The notes under the pieces were generated by a model. That model saw nothing but the letters and a program-made list of their open reading frames with translations. It searched no databases and was not told the origin of the DNA. Of a stretch of DNA of 7,471 bases, positions 1-5,868 are shown piece after piece. Both the position numbers and the translations under genes were made by a program. Origin of the DNA: Pseudomonadota bacterium (GTDB taxonomy: Bacteria > Pseudomonadota > Gammaproteobacteria > Burkholderiales > Burkholderiaceae_F); contig JAKANT010000069.1 in the NCBI GenBank assembly GCA_021823635.1, positions 1-7,471 of the forward strand. Reading direction: 5' to 3'. Within the stretch, counting starts at the first letter, position 1, and each line of letters starts with the position of its first letter.

Positions 1-72
1 CGCCCGGCAGGATTTGAACCCACGACCCCTTGGTTCGTAGCCAAGTACTCTATCCAACTGAGCTACGGGCGC
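1..72 (-). tRNA. tRNA-Arg(ACG), 3' end cut by the window edge
   Basis: Read on the minus strand this folds into a normal cloverleaf. The 5' acceptor strand GCGCCCG is at 72-66, and the matching 3' strand is at 6-1 with its last base, the discriminator and any encoded CCA lying outside the window. The D arm has stem GCTC/GAGT. The anticodon stem CTTGG/CCAAG encloses the loop CTACGAA (40-34), giving anticodon ACG (38-36). The variable loop has five bases, and the T loop is TTCAAAT. ACG (A34 presumably edited to inosine) reads CGU, CGC and CGA arginine codons. The gene is co-directional with the operon upstream and lies about 150 bp beyond the dehydrogenase stop codon. I see no second tRNA in the window. 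Confidence 0.96.
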
Positions 73-84
73 GCAGCGGCGCGA

Positions 85-117
85 AGTTTAACCCAAGCGT
101 CGACGCAATCGGGTCAA
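85..117 (-). promoter_or_regulatory. possible sigma70 promoter for the tRNA gene
   Basis: On the minus strand a TTGACC element (117-112) matches five of six bases of the -35 consensus. About 19-21 bases further on comes the AT-rich stretch GTTAAACT (92-85), the only such stretch between the dehydrogenase and the tRNA. It is followed by a GC-rich segment and then the tRNA 5' end at 72. Position and a GC-rich discriminator fit a stable-RNA promoter. The spacer is longer than the usual 17 bases and the -10 match is poor, so this is a weak call based on placement. Confidence 0.3.
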
Positions 118-129
118 CGGGCGATCGAG

Positions 130-188
130 CCGGAGGGCGTTTACGTCCGCCCTCCCCCGGGGGACGAATCTTCGTCGGATCCGATTCG
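130..188 (-). other. cluster of inverted repeats after the last operon gene; possible transcript end
   Basis: The 149 bp between the dehydrogenase stop (222) and the tRNA (72) hold no credible gene but several inverted repeats. The best is an 8-bp perfect stem, GGAGGGCG at 132-139 pairing with 148-155 around an 8-base loop; two further G-C pairs (130-131 with 159-160) are possible across a 3-base bulge. Next to it are a CCCCCGGGGG palindrome (154-163) and two mutually exclusive small hairpins: 163-168 with 171-176, and 165-170 with 183-188. On the minus strand the main stem is followed by GGCTCGATC with no T run, so it is not a standard intrinsic terminator. It could be a 3' end protected by structure, or an incidental result of high GC. 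Confidence 0.35.
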
Positions 189-221
189 CCTGCCTGGAGG
201 TGCATCCTTTGCCAGCTCCGA

Positions 222-1271
222 TCACGGACGCAAGACCGCGCGGCCGCGAATGCGGCCGGCGCGCAGGTCGTCGAGCGCGGCATTGGCATCCGCCAGCGGC
301 CGCGGCGTGACCGGCAGCTCGGGCAGCGCGCCGCTTCGCGCGATCGCCATCAGCTCCTGCATTTCGGCCAGTGAACCGACGTAGGAACCGATCACGCGCA
401 GCGACTTCATCGCCACCATCGCCGGCACGATCTGCGCCGCGCCGCCCAGCAGACCGACCGCCACCAGCGTGCCCGCCTTGCGCAAGCTGGCGACCGCGAA
501 TTCGAACGATGCGGCCGAGCCGACGAAGTCGATCGCCGCCGCCACGCCGCCGCCGGTCGCTTTGAGCAGCGCCTTGGCCGCACCGTCGGCGCGCGGATCG
601 ATCACCTGAGCGGCGCCTGCGGCGCGCGCCAGATCCCACTTCGCGCCGTCCACCTCGGCCACGACCGGCGCTATGCCGAACAGATGCCGCGCCAGCCGGA
701 TCCCCGACAGGCCCACGCCGCCGGCGCCGATGATCAGCAGCGGATCCTGCGAGCCGAGCGGGGCCGCTTTCTTCAGGGCACTGAAAGCGGTCAGCCCCGA
801 GCATGCGTACGTGCAGGCCTGCTCTTCGGGCAGCGTCCCGTAGTCGAGCAGGTACTTCGCATCCGGCACCAGCACATGATCTGCGAATCCGCCGTCGCGA
901 TGGATGCCGAGCGCGCGCGGCGCGTTGCAAAGATGCTCGTCGCCTGCGCGGCAAAACGCACACGTGCCGCAGCCGATCCACGGAAAGACGACGCGGCGCT
1001 CGCCGACCGCGACGCCTCGCGCCTCGGGCCCGAGCGCGACTACGGTGCCGGCGATTTCGTGGCCGAGCGTGCGCGGCGGCCGCACGGTCCGCGTCATGTC
1101 CAGACGCACACCCCCGCCGAGGTCGAAATAGCCGTCATGCAAATGGACGTCGCTGTGGCACACGCCGCAGCTGCCGACCTTGACGAGCACTTCGCCGCCC
1201 TTGGGCTGCGGCGTGTCGCACGACACTTGCGCCAGCGGTCGGCCGAACTGCTGTAACTGATAGCTCAACAT
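222..1271 (-). CDS. zinc-dependent medium-chain alcohol dehydrogenase
   Basis: A 349-residue cytosolic NAD(P)-dependent alcohol dehydrogenase of the MDR superfamily, full length for the family. The GroES-like N-terminal domain carries the catalytic zinc ligands C38 (in GVCHSD), H71-E72 (in TLGHE) and C157 (in ACSGLTAFSAL). The structural zinc set is complete: C101, C104, C107, C115. The Rossmann domain starts with GAGGVG at 182-187. The next strand ends in an acidic residue (VVAEVDGAK), which favours NAD over NADP by family rules. A TGAGGAGA ribosome binding site overlaps the preceding LivF stop codon and sets the start 12 bp downstream, so this is the last gene of the operon. Its substrate cannot be read from sequence. 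In this setting it could oxidise an aromatic or alicyclic alcohol to feed the acid pathway, or reduce a related aldehyde. The enzyme class is firm; the role is inference. Confidence 0.93.
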   Translation of the reverse strand: MLSYQLQQFGRPLAQVSCDTPQPKGGEVLVKVGSCGVCHSDVHLHDGYFDLGGGVRLDMTRTVRPPRTLGHEIAGTVVALGPEARGVAVGERRVVFPWIGCGTCAFCRAGDEHLCNAPRALGIHRDGGFADHVLVPDAKYLLDYGTLPEEQACTYACSGLTAFSALKKAAPLGSQDPLLIIGAGGVGLSGIRLARHLFGIAPVVAEVDGAKWDLARAAGAAQVIDPRADGAAKALLKATGGGVAAAIDFVGSAASFEFAVASLRKAGTLVAVGLLGGAAQIVPAMVAMKSLRVIGSYVGSLAEMQELMAIARSGALPELPVTPRPLADANAALDDLRAGRIRGRAVLRP

Positions 1272-1278
1272 CGCAAAC

Positions 1279-1285
1279 TCTCCTC
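1279..1285 (-). promoter_or_regulatory. ribosome binding site of the alcohol dehydrogenase
   Basis: GAGGAGA on the minus strand, 7 bases before the ATG at 1271. It shares bases with the LivF TGA stop (1286-1284), so translation of the two genes is probably coupled. It fixes the dehydrogenase start. Confidence 0.8.
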
Positions 1286-2000
1286 ACACTCCCAGGTATT
1301 GCAACAAGGTGCCGCTTGCGCGCAGTTCGGCCGAGGGGCCGGCGGCCACGACCAGCCCCTTTTGCAGCACCAACACGCGGTCCGAGTGCGCAAGCACTTT
1401 CCGGAAGTCGCGGTCGACGATCAGCGTGGCGATGCCGTCGGCGCGGATGCGGTCGAGCACGCGCCAGATCTCGGCCACAATCAGTGGCGCCAGCCCTTCG
1501 GTCGCCTCGTCCAGGATGATCAGCTCCGGCTGCGTCAGCAGCGCGCGGCCGATCGACAGCATCTGCTGTTCGCCGCCCGACAGTTGCGCGCCCAGGTGGT
1601 GCAGGCGCTCGCGCAGGCGCGGGAACGTTTCGAGCACGCGCTCCAACGTCCAGCTTCGCCCCGAGTCGCGTGCGGGTCGCGCCGCCATCACCAGGTTCTC
1701 GCGCACGCTGAGGTTGGGAAAAATGCCGCGTCCTTCGGGTACGTACGCGACGCCCCGGCGCGCGACTTCGTGCGGCTGCGCTTTCGATATGTCCTGCCCG
1801 AACAGGTAGATGCGGCCGTCACGCTGCGTCACGTGCCCGAGCAGCGTCCGGATCAGCGTGCTCTTGCCCATGCCGTTGCGGCCCAGCAGGCCGACGGTCT
1901 CGCCTCGCGCGATCTGGAGATCGACGCCGTGCAGCACGTGGCTGGAGCCGTACCAGGCATGGATCGCGCGCGCATCGAGGATCACGTCGTGCAGCGTCAT
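1284..2000 (-). CDS. livF: LivF-type ABC transporter ATP-binding protein
   Basis: One of two ATPase subunits (238 residues) that energise the Liv-like importer at the inner face of the membrane. Visible motifs in order: Walker A GRNGMGKST (40-48), the LivF-typical YVPEGRGIF segment in the Q-loop position (86-94), signature LSGGEQQ (140-146), and Walker B LIILDE (160-165) followed by ATEGLAP. The length is normal. The residue in the H-loop position is unusual: the segment reads IVDRDF (194-199), where LivG-type subunits have VEHD and most LivF proteins have VEQN. The start is one base after the LivG stop (TGACATG), and a GGGGGAG ribosome binding site (2014-2008) lies inside the end of livG, so the genes are tightly coupled. 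The symbol names the family only; the substrate is more likely an aromatic acid than leucine, judged from the neighbouring ligase. Confidence 0.95.
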   Translation of the reverse strand: MTLHDVILDARAIHAWYGSSHVLHGVDLQIARGETVGLLGRNGMGKSTLIRTLLGHVTQRDGRIYLFGQDISKAQPHEVARRGVAYVPEGRGIFPNLSVRENLVMAARPARDSGRSWTLERVLETFPRLRERLHHLGAQLSGGEQQMLSIGRALLTQPELIILDEATEGLAPLIVAEIWRVLDRIRADGIATLIVDRDFRKVLAHSDRVLVLQKGLVVAAGPSAELRASGTLLQYLGV

Positions 2001-2001
2001 G

Positions 2002-2754
2002 TCATTGCTCCCCCAGATACGCCGCCTGGACGTCGGGATTCGCGCGCACCGCGGCCGGCGTGCCCGAGGCGATCACCGCGCCGTTGACCATCACCGTGAT
2101 GCGGTCGGCGATCCGGAACACCGCGTCCATGTCGTGCTCGACCAGCAAGATCGCGTGATCGGCCTTCAATTCGGCCAGCAGTGCCAGCATGCGTTCGGTC
2201 TCTTCGGCCCCCATGCCGGCGAGCGGCTCGTCCAGCAGCAGCACCTGAGGGGCGGTGGCGAGGCAGATCGCGATCTCGAGCTGGCGTTTCTGTCCGTGGC
2301 TGAGCAGCTCGGCCGGCCGATCGAGAAAATCCGCGAGCCCCGCGCGCTGCGCCGCCGCGCGCGCGGCCGGCACGCTCAACAGACAGCGCGCCGCGTCGCG
2401 CCAGAAGGCCCAAGGCCGGGAGAAGCGCGCCTGCGCCGCGAGGCGGCAGTTCTCCAGCACCGTGAAGCTCGGATAAATCGTGTTGCGCTGATAACTGCGG
2501 CCCAGCCCGGCGCGCGCACGCCGCGGCTGCGGCCAGTCGGTCACGTCCTGCCCCATCAGCTCGACGCGGCCGGCGGTGGGCGCAATCTCGCCAGCTAGGA
2601 TGTTGATCAGCGTCGATTTGCCGGCCCCATTGGTGCCGATCACGGCGTGCACCTCGCCGCGCCGCAGCTCCAGCGAGACGCGGTCCACCGCCACCAGGCC
2701 GCCCCAACGGCGCGTGATCTCGCGGCCCCGCAACAGCGTTGCGTCCGCGCTCAT
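2002..2754 (-). CDS. livG: LivG-type ABC transporter ATP-binding protein
   Basis: The second ATPase subunit of the importer, 250 residues, cytosolic and membrane-associated. Walker A GTNGAGKST is at 40-48, the Q-loop glutamine is Q89 in GRSYQRN, the signature LSHGQKRQ is at 151-158, Walker B VLLLDE at 171-176, and the H-loop histidine is H207 in VEHD. The C-terminal segment, including NGAVIASG and a final AYLGEQ, is typical of LivG. The ATG at 2754 overlaps the LivM stop in an ATGA arrangement. The reading frame stays open for about 630 codons upstream of this ATG through livM and livH, but this is a composition effect; homology begins only at MSADATLL. With LivF it should form the asymmetric ATPase dimer, and all its catalytic motifs look intact. 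Confidence 0.96.
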   Translation of the reverse strand: MSADATLLRGREITRRWGGLVAVDRVSLELRRGEVHAVIGTNGAGKSTLINILAGEIAPTAGRVELMGQDVTDWPQPRRARAGLGRSYQRNTIYPSFTVLENCRLAAQARFSRPWAFWRDAARCLLSVPAARAAAQRAGLADFLDRPAELLSHGQKRQLEIAICLATAPQVLLLDEPLAGMGAEETERMLALLAELKADHAILLVEHDMDAVFRIADRITVMVNGAVIASGTPAAVRANPDVQAAYLGEQ

Positions 2755-3746
2755 GGCTGCACCCCCGCGCTTTCGGCGCGGCGCGACACGCGTCCCAGCA
2801 GGCGCGCGCGCAGCTCGCCCGGCAGCCCGACCAGACCGCGCGGCAGCAGCGCGACCGCAAGGATGATCGTCAACCCGAGCCCGAGGTGCCAGTGCTTGGC
2901 GAACGCGCCGAAGATCGCCTCGGACTTGAACAGCTCGTGCAGCAGCTCGAACGCGAACGCGCCGATCAGCGCACCTCGCAGCGAGCCGATGCCACCGAAG
3001 ATGATCATGATCAACACCGCGCCCGACAGGTGCCAGCTCAGCAACTCCGGATTGACGAAACCGTCCTTGACCGCGAACAGGAAACCCGCCAGGCCGGAAA
3101 TCGCGCCGGCCAGCACGAACGCGGCCAGCTTGTACGGATAGGTGGAAAAGCCCACCGCCCGCGTGCGCTGTTCGTTGACGCGCACGGCGTCGAGCACGCG
3201 GCCGAAGTGCGAGCGGCGCAGCAGTGCGAGCAGCGCGAACACCGCGATCAGACAGGCGAGCGTGAAGGCGTAGATCGCGCGCGGCGTATCGAGCGCGAAC
3301 AGGGTGCCGAGCGCAGGCTTGAAGTTCAGATAAATGCCGTCGGTGCCGCCACCAAGCGGCGTGTCGTGCACGACGTAGTACGCCATCTGTGCGAACGCCA
3401 GCGTGACCATGATGAAGTACACGCCCTGTGTTCGCAGCGACAGCGCGCCGACCGGTAACGCATACAGCGCCGCCGCCGCCACGCTGGCCGGTAGCAGCCA
3501 CGCGAGCGAAGCCGCCTCGCCGGCGGGCGACAGCAGCACCGCGGCGTAGGCGCCGATGCCGAAAAACGCCGCCTGACCGAAGCACACCAGCCCGGCGCCG
3601 CCAACCAGCAACTCGAGGCTGAGCGCGAAGATCGCGTAGATCATGATCTTGGTCACGAAGTCGATGCCGAACTTGCCGCCGATCAGCGGGTAAAGCGCGA
3701 GCGCGGCAAAGACGGCGGCGACGAAAAAGACCTTCGACCGATTCAT
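2751..3746 (-). CDS. livM: LivM-type ABC transporter permease
   Basis: An inner-membrane permease subunit of 331 residues with many hydrophobic segments and a basic, hydrophilic tail after about residue 305. Family signatures are clear: GGAGLVCFGQAAFFGIGAY (49-67), LRTQGVYFIMVTLAFAQM (104-121), TPLGGGTDGI (129-138), and the cytoplasmic coupling loop RVNEQRTRAVG (189-199), which contacts the ATPase. A later FGGIGSLRGALIG segment is also characteristic. The start codon lies 3 bp after the LivH stop; the ribosome binding site is only a weak GGGGTGAG overlapping that stop, suggesting coupled translation. The 3' end overlaps livG by 4 bp. It pairs with LivH to form the translocation channel. Confidence 0.95.
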   Translation of the reverse strand: MNRSKVFFVAAVFAALALYPLIGGKFGIDFVTKIMIYAIFALSLELLVGGAGLVCFGQAAFFGIGAYAAVLLSPAGEAASLAWLLPASVAAAALYALPVGALSLRTQGVYFIMVTLAFAQMAYYVVHDTPLGGGTDGIYLNFKPALGTLFALDTPRAIYAFTLACLIAVFALLALLRRSHFGRVLDAVRVNEQRTRAVGFSTYPYKLAAFVLAGAISGLAGFLFAVKDGFVNPELLSWHLSGAVLIMIIFGGIGSLRGALIGAFAFELLHELFKSEAIFGAFAKHWHLGLGLTIILAVALLPRGLVGLPGELRARLLGRVSRRAESAGVQP

Positions 3747-3749
3747 CGC

Positions 3750-4631
3750 TCACCCCGCCCTGAACAGACCGGCCGGCTTCCACAGCAGGATCGCCGCCAT
3801 CAGCACGTAAACGAGCACGCCCGCGGCCTGTGGAAAGATCACTTTGCCGAACGTGTCGACCAGGCCGATCAGCAACGCCGCCACCAGCGCGCCGCGCACG
3901 GAACCGATGCCGCCGATCACGACCACGACGAAACAGACGATCAGCACCTGATTGCCCATGCCCGGGTACACCGACGACACCGGGGCGGCGACCATGCCCG
4001 CCAGCACGGCCAACGCGACGCCGGCGGCGAACACGATGCGGTAGAGGAAGCCGATGTCGATGCCGAGCGACTGCACCATTTCGCGGTTGGTGCTGCCGGC
4101 GCGGATCATCATGCCCAGCCGCGTGCGCGTGAAGACGAAGTACATGCCGGCCGCCAGCAGCAAACAGACGCCGGAAATGAAGAGCCGGTACACCGGATAG
4201 GTCATCACGTCGCCCAGCGGCACGCTCGCGGCGAACAGCGGCGGCGGCGCCACGCCGTGCACGTCGTCGCCGACGATCAGGCTGCGCAGCTCCTCGAACA
4301 CGAGGATCAGGCCGTAGGTCATCAGCACCTGCTGCAGATGGTCGCGCCGGTACAGGTAGCTGAAGAACGCCCACTCGAGCACGTAGCCGAGCAGCACCGC
4401 AAGCACCAGCCCGACCAGCAGCGTGGCGAAGAAGCCGCCGCCGAAAGTGGCGGCCACGAGCGGCGCCAGCGCGTACGCCATGTACGCGCCGATCATGTAA
4501 AAGCTGCCGTGGGCGAGATTGATCACGCCCATGATGCCGAAGATCAGCGTCAGCCCGCTCGCCACCAAGAACAGGAGCAGACCGTACTGAAGGGCGTTCA
4601 GACACTGGATCAGGAAGGGCGCGGGATCCAT
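3750..4631 (-). CDS. livH: LivH-type ABC transporter permease
   Basis: An inner-membrane permease subunit of 293 residues. It carries the LivH hallmark LTLIFGIMGVINLAHGSFYM (27-46), then QVLMTYGLILVFEELR (101-116), the coupling loop RAGSTNREMVQSLG (177-190), and a terminal VVVIGGIGSVRGALV segment followed by KPAGLFRAG. The frame stays open upstream to another ATG at 4742 inside the binding-protein gene, but those extra 37 residues are arginine- and proline-rich and unlike the family. The ATG at 4631 has a good AGGAG at 4645-4641 with 9-base spacing and gives the normal length. A strong hairpin sits directly upstream of that ribosome binding site. The livM start follows 3 bp after its stop. 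Confidence 0.95.
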   Translation of the reverse strand: MDPAPFLIQCLNALQYGLLLFLVASGLTLIFGIMGVINLAHGSFYMIGAYMAYALAPLVAATFGGGFFATLLVGLVLAVLLGYVLEWAFFSYLYRRDHLQQVLMTYGLILVFEELRSLIVGDDVHGVAPPPLFAASVPLGDVMTYPVYRLFISGVCLLLAAGMYFVFTRTRLGMMIRAGSTNREMVQSLGIDIGFLYRIVFAAGVALAVLAGMVAAPVSSVYPGMGNQVLIVCFVVVVIGGIGSVRGALVAALLIGLVDTFGKVIFPQAAGVLVYVLMAAILLWKPAGLFRAG

Positions 4632-4640
4632 CGGACAACA

Positions 4641-4645
4641 CTCCT
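4641..4645 (-). promoter_or_regulatory. ribosome binding site deciding the LivH start
   Basis: AGGAG on the minus strand with 9 bases to the ATG at 4631. It supports this start over the in-frame ATG at 4742. Only three bases separate it from the base of the hairpin at 4649-4670, so folding of the hairpin could affect ribosome access. Confidence 0.75.
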
Positions 4646-4648
4646 GCC

Positions 4649-4670
4649 GCCCGCCGCTTTCGCGGCGGGC
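4649..4670 (-). repeat. perfect GC-rich hairpin with GAAA tetraloop between binding protein and permease genes
   Basis: On the transcribed (minus) strand GCCCGCCGC (4670-4662) pairs perfectly with GCGGCGGGC (4657-4649). The loop is GAAA, a GNRA tetraloop closed by a C-G pair, a combination known to be very stable in RNA. It lies in the only sizeable gap of the operon (4632-4695), 25 bp after the binding-protein stop. No T run follows; the next bases are the livH ribosome binding site. It is therefore better read as an mRNA-stabilising or partial-termination element than as a full terminator. Such intergenic structures are known after binding-protein genes of other ABC operons (malE-malF in E. 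coli), where they help keep the binding protein in excess. Confidence 0.75.
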
Positions 4671-4695
4671 TGCTCGATCGGGCGTTCGTGGGGAA

Positions 4696-5856
4696 CTACA
4701 GGCGGCAGCCGCGCGCCGGGTCGGCGAGCGCCTTGGCGGCAACGCCGACGACGCGGTTTTCGGTGCCGACGACCTGACGCAGATAGATGTCTTGCACCGG
4801 GTTACCGGCCTTCGAGATCGTGAAGGTGCCGCGCGGACTGTCGATGCGCGCGTTACGCATCGCCGCGTACATCGCGTCCTTCTTCGTCAGGTCGCCGCCA
4901 ACCGCCTTCAGTCCGATCGCCAGCAGTTGCGCGGCGTCGTAGCCCTGCACCGCGTACACGTCCGGTTGCAGCTTGAACGTCTTGGCGTAGTTCAGGCGAA
5001 AGGCGTCGTCGCGCGGCGTCTTCAGGCCATCGGCGTAGTGCAGCGTGGTGTAGATGCCCTGCGCCGCCTCGCCCTGCGCTTCCAGCGTGCCGTCGGTGAG
5101 GAATCCCGGACCGTACAGCGGGATGGTCTTGTTCAACCCGGCCGCCGCGTAGTCCTTGACGAATTTGACCGCGCCACCGCCGGCGAAGAAGGCGAACGTC
5201 GCGTCCGGCTTGGTGGCGGCGATCTCGGTCAGCAACGCCTGGAACTCGACGTTCGGAAACGGCAGCGTCAGTTGCTTGACCACCTGGCCGCCCGCTTTCT
5301 CGAAACCTTCTTTAAACGCGGCCGCCATTTCATCGCCGGCGGCGTACTTCCAGGTGATCGTGACCGCGCGTTTCTTGCCCTGCTTGACCAGCACGTCGCC
5401 CAGCGCGTACGACGATTGCCAGTTGGAAAACGACGTGCGGAACACGTTCGGTGCGCACATCGCGCCGGTAATTGCGTCCGCGCCGGCGTTCGGCACGATC
5501 AGCATCGTGCCGGTTTCGCGCGCCACGCGCGCCATCGCCATCGCGACGCCAGAGTGCACGGTACCGACGATCACATCGACGTTGTCGCGCTTGATCAGCT
5601 TGTTGACGTTGTCGGTCGCCTTGGCCGGATCGGACTCGTCGTCGACGCGCACGTATTCGACTTCGCGCCCGGCGAGCCTACCGCCCTGCTCCTGCACGTA
5701 TAGCTTGAAGCCGTTTTCGATCGCGGTGCCAAGCGCGGCGAAGGTTCCGGTGGCCGGCAGCATCAGCCCGACCTTCAGCTTGGCGCTCGACTGCGCGTGC
5801 GCCAGCGGCGCGGCCAGCGCCGCGGCAGCGATCAAAGTGCAACGAAATAAGTGCAT
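4696..5856 (-). CDS. periplasmic substrate-binding protein of a Liv-like (aromatic/branched-chain acid) ABC importer
   Basis: A 386-residue type I periplasmic binding protein (Peripla_BP_6/LivK-like) that captures the substrate for the LivHMGF importer. A Sec signal peptide is clear: basic start, hydrophobic core about 8-18, and AHA-Q at 19-22 as cleavage site; no lipobox cysteine. The mature protein opens with LKVGLMLPATGTFAALG (27-43) and contains VIVGTVHSG (95-103) and VPNAG (121-125), which by family structure line the ligand cleft. The two cysteines of the mature chain, C134 and C384, could form a disulfide tying the C-terminal tail to the N-lobe. The ribosome binding site GAGGAGA overlaps the hydrolase stop codon, and the start follows 10 bp later. 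It is the only complete gene here ending in TAG rather than TGA. The family covers leucine-type and aromatic-acid binders; the ligase in the same operon favours an aromatic acid, which is inference. Confidence 0.93.
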   Translation of the reverse strand: MHLFRCTLIAAAALAAPLAHAQSSAKLKVGLMLPATGTFAALGTAIENGFKLYVQEQGGRLAGREVEYVRVDDESDPAKATDNVNKLIKRDNVDVIVGTVHSGVAMAMARVARETGTMLIVPNAGADAITGAMCAPNVFRTSFSNWQSSYALGDVLVKQGKKRAVTITWKYAAGDEMAAAFKEGFEKAGGQVVKQLTLPFPNVEFQALLTEIAATKPDATFAFFAGGGAVKFVKDYAAAGLNKTIPLYGPGFLTDGTLEAQGEAAQGIYTTLHYADGLKTPRDDAFRLNYAKTFKLQPDVYAVQGYDAAQLLAIGLKAVGGDLTKKDAMYAAMRNARIDSPRGTFTISKAGNPVQDIYLRQVVGTENRVVGVAAKALADPARGCRL

Positions 5857-5861
5857 CGGTG

Positions 5862-5868
5862 TCTCCTC
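5862..5868 (-). promoter_or_regulatory. ribosome binding site of the binding protein
   Basis: GAGGAGA on the minus strand, 5 bases before the ATG at 5856 and overlapping the hydrolase TGA (5869-5867). It fixes the binding-protein start, and the same stop-plus-binding-site octamer recurs before the dehydrogenase. Confidence 0.78.

Noticed and set aside
1..72. tRNA-Arg as an integration site for a catabolic island.
   Set aside because: Integration normally uses the tRNA 3' end, which faces away from this operon and lies off the left edge. No integrase or repeated tRNA 3' fragment is visible in the window.
132..155. An intrinsic terminator formed by the GGAGGGCG stem.
   Set aside because: The stem is real but is followed by GGCTCGATC, with no T run on the transcribed strand, so I list it only as an inverted-repeat cluster.
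30..374. A small plus-strand gene running from the tRNA region into the dehydrogenase.
   Set aside because: It begins inside the tRNA complement and most of it is antisense to the dehydrogenase or to repeat-rich non-coding sequence; there is no ribosome binding site or recognisable composition.
2755..4641. A very long open frame continuing upstream from livG through livM and livH (about 630 extra codons), which would make an 879-residue protein.
   Set aside because: The upstream part is arginine-rich, low in hydrophobic residues and unlike any family, while the overlapping frames encode clear LivM and LivH permeases. High GC removes stop codons from the off-frame.
4649..4670. A CRISPR repeat or transposon end.
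   Set aside because: There is a single copy only, with no spacers, target duplication or transposase nearby; an RNA hairpin explains it better.
4632..4742. An N-terminal extension of LivH from an in-frame ATG at 4742.
   Set aside because: The 37 residues are arginine/proline-rich, overlap the binding-protein gene and hairpin, and lack family similarity; AGGAG supports the ATG at 4631.
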